From NCBI RefSeq assembly GCF_016907455.1, contig NZ_JAFBCB010000001.1:1054001-1118000 (forward strand): a DNA stretch of 64,000 bases, read 5' to 3'. The notes under the pieces are model-generated. The model made no database searches and was not told the origin of the DNA. It saw only the letters and a list, made by a program, of their open reading frames with translations. Source of the DNA: Brachybacterium muris. GTDB lineage: Bacteria > Actinomycetota > Actinomycetes > Actinomycetales > Dermabacteraceae. This document shows, in pieces, positions 17,034 to 25,148 of the stretch; position 1 is the stretch's first letter, and the number at the start of each line of letters is the position of its first letter. The position numbers were made by a program, and so were the translations under genes.

Positions 17034-17147
17034 TGAATATTCGCCTCGCTGGGGTCCGCTGATCGAGGGTTCGGGTGCCACGTCGCTGCCGTAGCGGTGG
17101 CGTCGTTCGGGACCACCAGTGGTGTCGTTGGGGCCGCTCTGTCTACG

Positions 17148-17186
17148 CTCCTTCCGCCGTGTGTATAGGGCACGCGGCGGAAGGAG
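17148..17186 (+). promoter_or_regulatory. hairpin covering the istA ribosome-binding site
   Basis: CTCCTTCCGCCG (17148-17159) is the exact complement of CGGCGGAAGGAG (17175-17186), leaving a 15-nt loop. The right arm holds the AAGGAG Shine-Dalgarno, 9 nt before the istA ATG. A TATAGG -10-like box lies in the loop (17164-17169). The same structure is in the other two full copies. Confidence 0.75.
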
Positions 17187-17195
17187 CAATCTGGA

Positions 17196-18758
17196 ATGGT
17201 ACGGAAGATCAGGGCGAAGCTGGTGCTCCAGCTGCGCGCAGAAGGTCTGTCGGGGCGAGCGATTTCGTCCTCGCAGGGCATGTCCCGCAAGTCCGTGAGG
17301 GCGGTGTTCGAGGCCGCTGACGCTGCAGGGATCGGGTGGGGCGATATCGCGGACGTCGCCGATGAGCAGGTGTATGCCCGGTTGTTCCCGGGCCGGGGCG
17401 AGCACGAGAGCGTGTTCGCACAGCCGGACTGGGAACAGGTCCATCGAGAGATGGCCAGGGTCGGCGTGACGCTGAAGCTGTTGCACGGCGAGTACTTCGA
17501 CGCGACCACGGCGGCTGGGGATCCGGCGATGGGGTATGACCGGTTTTGCCGCACCTACCAGCACCACGTCATGGTCACCGGTGCCGCTTCGAGAGTCGGT
17601 CACAAGGCCGGCCAGAGCGTGGAGGTCGACTGGTCCGGCCCCACGATGGAGCTGGCCGATCCGGTCACCGGCGAGGTCTCGAAGGTGTTCTTGTTCGTTG
17701 CCTGCCTGCCTTTTTCTCGTTACGCGTTCTGCTTCCCGGCGCTGGATATGCGCCAGGAGTCCTGGCTGCGAGCGCACGTAGCGATGTTCGAGGCGCTGGG
17801 CGGGACGGTCCCGAGGATCGTTCCGGACAACCTCAAGACCGGTGTGGTGAAGCACCCCCGCGAGGGCGAGATCGTCCTGAACGATGCGTATCGCGAGATG
17901 GCAGCGCATTACTCGGCGGCGGTGCTCCCGGGGAGGGTGCGGAAACCGAAAGACAAGGCGAGCGTGGAGAACACCGTCGCGCACGTCGCGACCTGGGTCA
18001 TCGCCGGGCTGCGGGATCAGCGATTCACGTCCCTGCCCGAACTTGCAGCCGCCATCGGGCAGCGGATGGAGGCCTATAACGCGGAGCCGTTCCAGAAGCG
18101 GCCCGGATCCCGCGCCAGCGTGTTCGACGCGGAGGAGCGGCCGCTGCTGACGCCGCTGCCGGCGGTGCCCTACGAGATCTCGACATGGCACTACGGACGA
18201 CGAGTGGGCAGGAACGGGCACGTCACGTTCGCGCGGAACTTCTACTCCGCGCCGTTCGCGCACATCGGCGCGAAGGTCGATCTGCGCATCACGGCCCGGA
18301 CGCTGGAGATCTATCAGGGCAGCCAGCGACTGACCAGTCACCTGCTGCTCCCGGAGACCGCGAGCAATGAGTACCGCACCAACGACGCGGACCTACCTGC
18401 GGGCGAGCGTTTCCAGGCCTGGGACGCGCAGAGGGTGCGGGCGTGGGCAGATCGGGTCGGGCCGGCCACGGTGATCGTGATCCAGCGGATCTTCGAGTCC
18501 GTGCCGATCGTGGAACAGGGCCTGGATCCCGCGTTGGCGGTGCTACGGCTCTCTCGCCGCTTCTCCGTAGATCGGGTCGAGGCGGCCTGCGCACTCGCGC
18601 TGACGGGACGGGTCCGTTCACCGCGCTATGCGCATCTGCACCCGATCTTGGCCACCGGGCAGGACAAGGTCGCCGCCCTGCGTCCACCCCGCGAGGAACC
18701 CGCGGAAGACGGCGGATACGTCCGTGGCGCCGACTACTACGCCGGAGGTGTCCGGTGA
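17196..18758 (+). CDS. istA: IS21-family transposase IstA (copy 1)
   Basis: A 520-residue DDE transposase. An N-terminal helix-turn-helix (LSGRAISSSQGMSRKSVRAV) should bind the element ends. The RNase H-like core has Asp145 (VEVDWSG), Asp211 (IVPDNLKTGV) and Glu258 (KASVENTV), the expected catalytic triad. A beta-barrel-like C-terminal domain follows. Length matches the family. The stop overlaps the istB start (GTGA). Its Shine-Dalgarno is inside a 12-bp stem, so translation is probably kept low. Confidence 0.96.
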   Translation: MVRKIRAKLVLQLRAEGLSGRAISSSQGMSRKSVRAVFEAADAAGIGWGDIADVADEQVYARLFPGRGEHESVFAQPDWEQVHREMARVGVTLKLLHGEYFDATTAAGDPAMGYDRFCRTYQHHVMVTGAASRVGHKAGQSVEVDWSGPTMELADPVTGEVSKVFLFVACLPFSRYAFCFPALDMRQESWLRAHVAMFEALGGTVPRIVPDNLKTGVVKHPREGEIVLNDAYREMAAHYSAAVLPGRVRKPKDKASVENTVAHVATWVIAGLRDQRFTSLPELAAAIGQRMEAYNAEPFQKRPGSRASVFDAEERPLLTPLPAVPYEISTWHYGRRVGRNGHVTFARNFYSAPFAHIGAKVDLRITARTLEIYQGSQRLTSHLLLPETASNEYRTNDADLPAGERFQAWDAQRVRAWADRVGPATVIVIQRIFESVPIVEQGLDPALAVLRLSRRFSVDRVEAACALALTGRVRSPRYAHLHPILATGQDKVAALRPPREEPAEDGGYVRGADYYAGGVR

Positions 18759-19501
18759 GCGTGATCGATAACGACACGAAGCGGAAGCTGCGCGAGATGG
18801 GCGCGACCGCGCTGCTGGACGCGATCGATGCCCAGGATGAGGCTCACGTGCTGGGGATGTCGTTCCAGGAACGGCTCCAGCTGATCGTGGACGAGGCGCA
18901 TTCCATCTTCAATCATGGAAAGGTCGAGGGTCTGATCCGCCGGGCGGGGCTGCGTTATCCCGGAGCGGACCTGCGGCGGCTGGATCTGGTCGAGGAACGG
19001 GGACTGAACCGGAACGTGATCGCGCAACTGGCAACCTGCTCCTTCATCCAGCGGCAACAGAACGTGGTCTTCCAGGGCTTCACCGGCTCAGGGAAGTCCT
19101 ACCTCGGCTGCGCGCTGGCGAAGCAGGCCTGCCAGCACCGGCTCCGAGCCCACTACATCCGAATGCCCGACCTCGAAGAGGCCTGGGCCCTGGCAAAGGA
19201 CAAGCCGCAGGGCCAGACGAAGTTCCTGCGGAAGTACTCCACGTTCTCGCTGCTGGTGATCGACGAGTGGCTGCTGGACCATCCTGACGAGGGAATGCGT
19301 TCGATGCTGCTGGAACTGCTCGAGCGCCGCTATGACACCGGCTCGACCGTGTTCTGCACCCAGTACCCGAAGAAGGACTGGCACGCCCGGCTCGGTGGAG
19401 CAGTCCACGCCGATGCGATCATGGACCGCATCGTGCACAACACAATCTGGATCGACACCGGCGACAGGAACATGCGAGAACACACCGCACTGCCCCAGTG
19501 A
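18755..19501 (+). CDS. istB: IS21-family helper ATPase IstB (copy 1)
   Basis: A 248-residue AAA+ ATPase that assists IstA in target capture and strand transfer. Walker A is GFTGSGKS (residues 108-115), Walker B LLVIDEWLLD, and the late NTIWIDTGDRNMRE segment is typical of IstB. The start is GTG, coupled to istA through a 4-bp overlap. The frame is open far upstream only because it runs antiparallel-free through istA; residues before GTG are not family-like. Confidence 0.95.
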   Translation: MSVIDNDTKRKLREMGATALLDAIDAQDEAHVLGMSFQERLQLIVDEAHSIFNHGKVEGLIRRAGLRYPGADLRRLDLVEERGLNRNVIAQLATCSFIQRQQNVVFQGFTGSGKSYLGCALAKQACQHRLRAHYIRMPDLEEAWALAKDKPQGQTKFLRKYSTFSLLVIDEWLLDHPDEGMRSMLLELLERRYDTGSTVFCTQYPKKDWHARLGGAVHADAIMDRIVHNTIWIDTGDRNMREHTALPQ

Positions 19502-19614
19502 CCCGATGCCGGCGGGAGCCAGTGGTCCCCACCGCGGCGGCTACTGGCCCCCGTCGGCACGATCGGCGGTCCCCAAGAGCAAGATTCGGTGGCTCCCACG
19601 ACTACGAATACTCA

Positions 19615-19802
19615 ATCGGGTCGAGGCGGCCTGCGCACTCGCGCTGACGGGACGGGTCCGTTCACCGCGCTATGCGCATCTGCACCCGATCTTGGCCACC
19701 GGGCAGGACAAGGTCGCCGCCCTGCGTCCACCCCGCGAGGAACCCGCGGAAGACGGCGGATACGTCCGTGGCGCCGACTACTACGCCGGAGGTGTCCGGT
19801 GA
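19615..19802 (+). pseudogene. istA 3' fragment in the partial tandem copy
   Basis: Encodes only the last 60 or so residues of IstA, from RVEAACALALTGRVRSPRY to the normal end YYAGGVR. It lacks the helix-turn-helix and the whole DDE core, so it cannot be a transposase. Confidence 0.9.
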
Positions 19803-20545
19803 GCGTGATCGATAACGACACGAAGCGGAAGCTGCGCGAGATGGGCGCGACCGCGCTGCTGGACGCGATCGATGCCCAGGATGAGGCTCACGTGCTGGGG
19901 ATGTCGTTCCAGGAACGGCTCCAGCTGATCGTGGACGAGGCGCATTCCATCTTCAATCATGGAAAGGTCGAGGGTCTGATCCGCCGGGCGGGGCTGCGTT
20001 ATCCCGGAGCGGACCTGCGGCGGCTGGATCTGGTCGAGGAACGGGGACTGAACCGGAACGTGATCGCGCAACTGGCAACCTGCTCCTTCATCCAGCGGCA
20101 ACAGAACGTGGTCTTCCAGGGCTTCACCGGCTCAGGGAAGTCCTACCTCGGCTGCGCGCTGGCGAAGCAGGCCTGCCAGCACCGGCTCCGAGCCCACTAC
20201 ATCCGAATGCCCGACCTCGAAGAGGCCTGGGCCCTGGCAAAGGACAAGCCGCAGGGCCAGACGAAGTTCCTGCGGAAGTACTCCACGTTCTCGCTGCTGG
20301 TGATCGACGAGTGGCTGCTGGACCATCCTGACGAGGGAATGCGTTCGATGCTGCTGGAACTGCTCGAGCGCCGCTATGACACCGGCTCGACCGTGTTCTG
20401 CACCCAGTACCCGAAGAAGGACTGGCACGCCCGGCTCGGTGGAGCAGTCCACGCCGATGCGATCATGGACCGCATCGTGCACAACACAATCTGGATCGAC
20501 ACCGGCGACAGGAACATGCGAGAACACACCGCACTGCCCCAGTGA
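19799..20545 (+). CDS. istB: IstB, extra copy in the partial tandem element
   Basis: Same 248-residue ATPase as at 18755, with Walker A GFTGSGKS and Walker B intact. The istA coupling partner upstream is only a fragment, so expression would rely on read-through from the full copy. It may raise IstB relative to IstA at this locus. Confidence 0.9.
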   Translation: MSVIDNDTKRKLREMGATALLDAIDAQDEAHVLGMSFQERLQLIVDEAHSIFNHGKVEGLIRRAGLRYPGADLRRLDLVEERGLNRNVIAQLATCSFIQRQQNVVFQGFTGSGKSYLGCALAKQACQHRLRAHYIRMPDLEEAWALAKDKPQGQTKFLRKYSTFSLLVIDEWLLDHPDEGMRSMLLELLERRYDTGSTVFCTQYPKKDWHARLGGAVHADAIMDRIVHNTIWIDTGDRNMREHTALPQ

Positions 20546-20658
20546 CCCGATGCCGGCGGGAGCCAGTGGTCCCCACCGCGGCGGCTACTGGCCCCCGTCG
20601 GCACGATCGGCGGTCCCCAAGAGCAAGATTCGGTGGCTCCCACGACTACGAATACTCA

Positions 20659-21634
20659 GCAGGTCGTTGGCGGCGATGATGTCGTCGTCGATCGCATCGA
20701 GCCGCTCCACCTGGCGGGAGAAGTCCTTCGAGGCGCGCCGCTGGGGCCCGCGCAGGCCCCAGATCCACGGCAGGGGTGCGGGGATCTGCTGGTCGATCTG
20801 CTCGGCCTTCTCGATCCCTGTGAGGTAGCGCTGGTGCCGCTCCAGCACCGCCTCGGCGTAGGGGGAGTGGGCAGGAAGGGTGCGGGCAGCGGCTTCGGTC
20901 TGGGCGCGCTCGGCACGTACCCGGTCCCAGCCCGGTTGCGCGCTCGCCACCCGCGCCCGCGCATTGCGTCGCCCCACGATGATCCCGAGCACGGTCGCCC
21001 CAACCGCACCCAGCGCCGCCAGGGCACCACCGGCGGCCGCGGTGGTCTGCCACCACGGCTGGTTCAGCAGCTCGGCGTACTCCTCGGCGCCGGCCACCAG
21101 GGTGCCTTCCCAGTCTCCGTCGCGGGCCAGGTCGCGCATCTCGTCCTGCACGTTCTCGAAGCCGCCCGCGGATAGCTTCACGTCCTCACCGCCGTAGGTG
21201 CCCAGGATCCGGTTGGCAGGATCCAGAGCGATGATTACGCGGCCGTCGGCCCACTTGTCGCCGTCCATCCACTCGGGACGCTCCTGCTTGGCGTGAGCCA
21301 GCACGGCGTCGTTCAGCGCCGTGTCGCGCGAGGCGGGGATGTCCAGCACGGTGACGTCGATGACGAGCACGGCAAGGTCCACCTCGCGGCGGAAGTCCAC
21401 CGCGGCCAGGCGCTCGGCCAGGGCCTCGTCGTCCACGGCGTCGGACCGGTCGTCGATCGTGACTTCGGCCGGCGGTACCGCCGCGGCCGGGGACGCGGTG
21501 AGCACCGCGAGGGCCGCGCAGCCGGTCACCGTCAGCAGTGCAGCGATCAGCAGCAGGGCGATCAGCGGCGCGGGGGAGCGATGGAGCCGGGACTCGACGG
21601 TGGCGCGGTCGTTCACGGTGCACAGGTAGGGCAT
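20659..21634 (-). pseudogene. DUF5129-like membrane protein, 5' part (split by IS copy 1)
   Basis: Start and main domain of the interrupted 531-residue protein. It begins MPYLCTVNDRATVESRLHRS, then a hydrophobic segment (LIALLLIAALLTVTGCAALA). An extracytoplasmic TPM-like domain follows (EVTIDDRSDAVDDEALAERL, VDLAVLVIDVTVLDIPASRD, WADGRVIIALDPANRILGTY). A second membrane segment (AALGAVGATVLGIIVG) and a cytoplasmic helical region come next. It breaks at IAANDLL, where the IS begins. The start at 21634 has a TACGCT box 6 nt upstream, so it was leaderless. Naming the domain DUF5129 is from memory; function is unknown. Confidence 0.8.
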
Positions 21635-21640
21635 GGATCC

Positions 21641-21646
21641 AGCGTA
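21641..21646 (-). promoter_or_regulatory. -10 box of the DUF5129-like gene
   Basis: TACGCT on minus, ending 6 nt before the ATG at 21634, implying a leaderless transcript. Confidence 0.5.
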
Positions 21647-21774
21647 GGGATCCCGGCGGGCCTGCGCCTCCGACGTGAGTCGCAACCCGCCGGTCCGTTC
21701 GCACCCGCACTGTGCTCTTCGGGCGCCCTCGACGCCAGATCCGGGAGTCGTCCAGGAACAGAGAAAGGGCCCGT

Positions 21775-21780
21775 TATGAT
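21775..21780 (+). promoter_or_regulatory. -10 box of cysK
   Basis: TATGAT, the best -10 match in this intergenic region. The 5' leader would be about 50 nt. It contains GGGCCC-CTGCAC-GGGCCC, a short hairpin, then GAGGAGG before the ATG. No -35 consensus is clear. Confidence 0.45.
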
Positions 21781-21839
21781 CGAGCGAAGCCCAGCTTTGA
21801 ATCCGGGCCCCTGCACGGGCCCTACGAGGAGGAAACACC

Positions 21840-22769
21840 ATGACCATCTACGAGAACGTCTCCGAGCTCGTCGGCCGCACCCCGCTGGTCAAGCTCAACC
21901 GCCTGGGGGACGAGGTCAAGGCCACCGTGGTGGCCAAGCTCGAGTTCTACAACCCCGCCAACTCCGTCAAGGACCGCATCGGCGTGGCCATGATCGACGC
22001 CGCCGAGGCCTCCGGTGAGCTGAAGCCCGGCGGCACCATCGTGGAGGCCACCAGCGGCAACACCGGCATCGCCCTGGCCATGATCGGCAGCTCCCGCGGC
22101 TACAAGGTCATCCTCACCATGCCCGAGTCCATGTCCAAGGAGCGGCGGGCCCTGCTGCGCGCCTTCGGTGCCGAGCTGGTGCTCACCGAGGCCCCCAAGG
22201 GCATGAAGGGCGCCGTGGAGAAGGCCCAGGAGATCGCCGCGGAGACCGGCGCCGTGCAGGTCAAGCAGTTCGACAACCCCGCCAATGCCGAGATCCACCG
22301 CCGCACCACCGCCGAGGAGATCTGGGCCGACACCGACGGCCAGGTCGACGCGGTCGTGGCCGGAATCGGCACCGGCGGCACCATCACCGGTGTGGGCCAG
22401 GTGCTCAAGGAGCGCAAGCCCGGGGTGAAGATGTTCGCCGTGGAGCCCGAGGAGTCCGCGATCCTCAACGGCGGCCAGCCCGGCCCCCACAAGATCCAGG
22501 GCATCGGTGCGAACTTCGTGCCCACCGTGCTGGACACCGAGGTCTATGACGAGGTCCTGGACATCGACGCCGAGACCTCGATGAACCGCGCCCGCGAGGT
22601 GGCCCGCAGCGAGGGCCTGCTGGTGGGCATCTCCTCCGGTGCCGCCATCGAGGCCGCCGCCCGCATCGGCGCCCGCGAGGACTTCGCCGGCAAGCTGATC
22701 GTGGTCGTCGTGCCCTCCTTCGGTGAGCGCTACCTCACCACCCCGCTCTACGCCGAGTACATGGACTGA
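21840..22769 (+). CDS. cysK: cysteine synthase (O-acetylserine sulfhydrylase)
   Basis: A 309-residue PLP enzyme converting O-acetylserine and sulfide to cysteine. The PLP lysine is in [12 protein letters not shown], the substrate loop is [13 protein letters not shown], the phosphate-binding loop is [16 protein letters not shown], and [12 protein letters not shown] near the end holds the serine contacting the pyridine nitrogen. Length is normal. A strong Shine-Dalgarno AGGAGG sits 7 nt before the ATG. cysE starts soon after, giving the usual cysK-cysE pair. Confidence 0.97.
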   Translation: MTIYENVSELVGRTPLVKLNRLGDEVKATVVAKLEFYNPANSVKDRIGVAMIDAAEASGELKPGGTIVEATSGNTGIALAMIGSSRGYKVILTMPESMSKERRALLRAFGAELVLTEAPKGMKGAVEKAQEIAAETGAVQVKQFDNPANAEIHRRTTAEEIWADTDGQVDAVVAGIGTGGTITGVGQVLKERKPGVKMFAVEPEESAILNGGQPGPHKIQGIGANFVPTVLDTEVYDEVLDIDAETSMNRAREVARSEGLLVGISSGAAIEAAARIGAREDFAGKLIVVVVPSFGERYLTTPLYAEYMD

Positions 22770-22864
22770 TCGCTCGATGCGAACCGATCGATCGACGACG
22801 CTCGTCGATGCGGTGATGGGGGCCGTCGCGACCGTCCGGGAGGACGTCGCGGCGGCCCGCCGCC

Positions 22865-23377
22865 GTGACCCCCGCCGCCACCGACGACCTCGCGCTGCTG
22901 CTCACCTCCCCGGGCCTGCACGCGATCTGGACCCACCGGGCCGCCAACGCCCTGTGGAAGCGTGGCGCGAAGCTCCCGGCCCTGGTGATCGCCCAGGGCG
23001 CCCGCTCGGTGACCGGGGTGGAGATTCACCCCGGGGCCACCATCGGCCGCCGCTTCTTCATCGACCACGGCATGGGCGTGGTGATCGGGGAGACCGCCGA
23101 AGTGGGCGACGACGTGATGGTCTACCACGGGGTCACTCTCGGTGGCCGCTCCATGGAGCGCACCAAGCGCCACCCCACCATCGAGGACGGCGTCAGCATC
23201 GGCGCAGGGGCCCGTGTGATCGGCCCGGTCACCATCGGCTCCCAGGCTCAGGTGGGTGCCAACGCCGTGGTGGTCAAGGACGTGCCCGCCCGCGCCACCG
23301 CCATCGGGGTGCCCGCGCAGGTACGCACCGGCGCCGCCCACCCCGCCGAGCAGATGGATCCGGCGATCTGGATCTGA
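22865..23377 (+). CDS. cysE: serine O-acetyltransferase (N-terminus apparently frameshifted)
   Basis: A 170-residue left-handed beta-helix acyltransferase making O-acetylserine from serine and acetyl-CoA for cysK. Hexapeptide repeats run from [18 protein letters not shown] through [19 protein letters not shown] to [21 protein letters not shown]; the [13 protein letters not shown] block is the CysE hallmark. The GTG at 22865 has no ribosome site. The usual CysE N-terminus ([13 protein letters not shown]) is present just upstream in another frame, from an ATG at 22777, and joins if one C is removed from the C5 run near 22870. So this may be a sequencing error, a real frameshift, or a shortened protein. 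Confidence 0.85.
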   Translation: MTPAATDDLALLLTSPGLHAIWTHRAANALWKRGAKLPALVIAQGARSVTGVEIHPGATIGRRFFIDHGMGVVIGETAEVGDDVMVYHGVTLGGRSMERTKRHPTIEDGVSIGAGARVIGPVTIGSQAQVGANAVVVKDVPARATAIGVPAQVRTGAAHPAEQMDPAIWI

Positions 23378-23393
23378 GAGCCGGTCCCGGGGC

Positions 23394-24182
23394 CTAGAAC
23401 GGGTCCAGGAACGAGGAGCGGCCCACGCCGTTGGCGGCGCGCTCCCACTCGGGCAGAACGTCGTGGGCATCGGCCGCAATCACGTGGTCGAAGGCGGCGC
23501 GCACCGCGGGCTCCTGCGGGGGGTCGATGTCGATCAGCACGGTGGTGGCGCCGTGGGTCTTCGCCAGTGGCGCCAGGTGGGCGGCGGGGAACACCACACC
23601 GCTGGTGCCCACGGCCACGAACAGGTCTGCCCGCTGCGCGAGCCGCATCCCCATCTTCAGGGCCTGCTCCGGCAGCATCTCGTCGAACAGCACCACGTCG
23701 GGCCGGGTGGGGCTGCCGCAGGTGGGGCACAGCTCCGGCACCCCGTGATCGGTGGCGCGGGAGCCCTCGCCGGGGGTGACGGGCATGCGCCAACGGCACT
23801 CCGTGCCCAGGCACACCGCGGTCAGGGCGCTGCCGTGCAGCTCGGCCACCACCTCGCTGCCGGCGGCCTGGTGCAGGCTGTCGATGTTCTGGGTGATCAC
23901 CGGGGCGCCCATGCGGGCGATCGCCCGGTGCCCCGGGGTGGGGCCGTGGCCCACGGCGATCTTCGCCATCTTCCCCCACACCCGCCACAGGTCCGGCAGG
24001 GAGCCGGGCAGGCGCTCGGCGTGCATCGCCACCTCGATGTCGGGCTCCAGTGCCCACAGCCCCTGGGGGCCGCGGAACGTTCCCATCCCCGTTCGGGCGC
24101 TGAGGCCCGAACCGGTGAGGAACACGATCTCGCGGTGCGCCGGCCCGGGACGGAACACTCCTCGCCGGCCGCGCGTGGTCAC
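23394..24182 (-). CDS. sirtuin-type NAD-dependent protein deacylase
   Basis: A 262-residue SIR2-family protein. The NAD site is IVFLTGSGLSARTGMGTFRG, where the family's GAGIS is GSGLS. The catalytic region has VITQNIDSLHQAAG and ELHGS with the general-base His. The zinc site is two Cys pairs (CLGTEC and CPTCG). RPDVVLFDEMLPE and VGTSGVVFPAA complete the fold. It would remove acyl groups from lysines using NAD. GTG starts at 24185 and 24182 are both possible; the latter gives a 4-bp GTGA overlap with the aldo-keto reductase gene. Confidence 0.9.
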   Translation of the reverse strand: MTTRGRRGVFRPGPAHREIVFLTGSGLSARTGMGTFRGPQGLWALEPDIEVAMHAERLPGSLPDLWRVWGKMAKIAVGHGPTPGHRAIARMGAPVITQNIDSLHQAAGSEVVAELHGSALTAVCLGTECRWRMPVTPGEGSRATDHGVPELCPTCGSPTRPDVVLFDEMLPEQALKMGMRLAQRADLFVAVGTSGVVFPAAHLAPLAKTHGATTVLIDIDPPQEPAVRAAFDHVIAADAHDVLPEWERAANGVGRSSFLDPF

Positions 24183-25018
24183 CACTCCTCGTGCTCGCGC
24201 GAGTCCCAGGCCTTCTGCTCGCCCAGGTCCAGGGAGGCCAGCAGGGCGCGGTCCTCGTCGTCCAATGCCACCCGGTCCAGGGTCGCATTCGTGATCTGAC
24301 GCTGCGGATCGGACGACTTCGGGATCACCACGATGTCCTGGTCGATCGCCCAGCGCAGCGCTACCTGGGCCGTGGTGGCATCGTGCTTCTCGGCCACCTT
24401 CTGCAGCGCGAACTGCGCGGACAGCCCTTCACGGCCTCCGAGCGGGCCCCAGGCCTCAGTGACGATGCCGTGCTCCCGGTGGAAGGCAACCGCCTCGTGG
24501 CGCTGCAGGGCGGGGGAGAGCTGGATCTGGTTCACCTCGGGCCACACGCCGGTGGCATCGACCAGTTCCTGGATCTGCTCGGGCCGGAAGTTGGACACGC
24601 CGATGTGCGCGGTGAGCCCTTCCTCCTTCAGCTCCACCAGGGTGCGCCAGGTGTCCACCGCGAGCCCGCGGGAGGGGTTCGGCCAGTGGATCAGGGTGAG
24701 GAACACGGAGCCTGCACCCAGGCGGCGCAGGGACTCGGTGAGCCCGCTGCGGGCCTGCTCGCGGCCCTGGTCGCCACCGGCGATCTTGGTGGTCACCAGC
24801 GCCTTCGAAGCATCGATGCCGCTGGCGCGGATGCCCTCGCCCACGGCCGCCTCGTTGCCGTACTGGGCGGCGGTGTCCAGCAGGCGGTAGCCGCTGCGCA
24901 GGGCCGCTGCGATTGACTCCACGGCCGCAGTGCCCTTCAAGGAACTGGTGCCGAAGCCGATCAGCGGGATGGGGGTGCCGTCGGCCAGGGTGGTGGTGGG
25001 GATGGACAGATCGGTCAC
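24179..25018 (-). CDS. aldo/keto reductase
   Basis: A 279-residue NADPH-dependent TIM-barrel reductase close to 2,5-diketo-gluconate-reductase-like actinobacterial enzymes. The catalytic tetrad is visible: Asp48 and Tyr53 (LLDTAAQYGNE), Lys78 (VTTKIAGG) and His111 (LIHWPNP). The cofactor loop IVVIPKSSDPQRQ is near the C-terminus. GGAGG precedes the GTG start. Its stop overlaps the start of the sirtuin gene. The physiological carbonyl substrate is unknown. Confidence 0.92.
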   Translation of the reverse strand: MTDLSIPTTTLADGTPIPLIGFGTSSLKGTAAVESIAAALRSGYRLLDTAAQYGNEAAVGEGIRASGIDASKALVTTKIAGGDQGREQARSGLTESLRRLGAGSVFLTLIHWPNPSRGLAVDTWRTLVELKEEGLTAHIGVSNFRPEQIQELVDATGVWPEVNQIQLSPALQRHEAVAFHREHGIVTEAWGPLGGREGLSAQFALQKVAEKHDATTAQVALRWAIDQDIVVIPKSSDPQRQITNATLDRVALDDEDRALLASLDLGEQKAWDSREHEEW

Positions 25019-25104
25019 GGGAGCCTCCAGGTCTCGACGTCGGATGGATCCAGCGTAGTCACTTCCGCCCGGGACCGGAGGCGGGCCTTCGCATGCATGC
25101 CTGT

Positions 25105-25110
25105 TAGCGT
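25105..25110 (+). promoter_or_regulatory. -10 box of arcA
   Basis: TAGCGT, 38 nt before the preferred ATG at 25149, giving a leader of about 32 nt that includes the strong Shine-Dalgarno. It is also 5 nt before an in-frame GTG at 25116, so a leaderless alternative start cannot be excluded. Confidence 0.45.
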
Positions 25111-25148
25111 GCGGCGTGGTAGATCACGCAGTGCGGCGAGGAGGATCC

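Larger units (their letters stand above)
17034..19614 (+). mobile_element. IS21-family insertion sequence, full copy 1
   Basis: A 2581-bp element from TGAATATTCG to CGAATACTCA. The ends begin with TG, finish with CA, and form imperfect inverted repeats (9 of the first 10 bases match, with further matches to about base 24). It encodes istA and istB overlapping by 4 bp. The left 162 bp and right 113 bp are non-coding and carry the transposase-binding ends. A tandem partial copy follows directly. The encoded proteins are the same as in the other two full copies at 47540 and 59886. Confidence 0.95.
19615..20658 (+). mobile_element. partial tandem copy of the IS (right 1044 bp)
   Basis: Repeats 18571-19614 and abuts the CA end of the full copy with no spacer. 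It contains the last part of istA, an intact istB and the right terminal repeat, but no left end. The 6-bp duplication GCAGGT that flanks the left of the full copy is found only after this partial copy, so both form one inserted block. Confidence 0.92.

Noticed and set aside
17148-17186. Rho-independent terminator inside the IS left end
   Set aside because: The stem has no U-tract, and its right arm is the istA ribosome-binding site, so translational masking fits better.
16941-18341. 466-codon minus frame covering istA (and its versions in the other copies)
   Set aside because: Pure antisense of istA, repeated wherever the IS is, with no domain-like content.
21775-21839. Cysteine-rich leader peptide before cysK
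   Set aside because: An ATG at 21777 opens a frame with a single Cys codon and no stop before cysK; no attenuator stems with a U-tract follow.
25116-25148. Leaderless GTG start for arcA at 25116
   Set aside because: TAGCGT is 5 nt upstream, but GAGGAGG before the ATG at 25149 is a much clearer signal and the 11 extra residues are not family-like. Kept as an alternative only.
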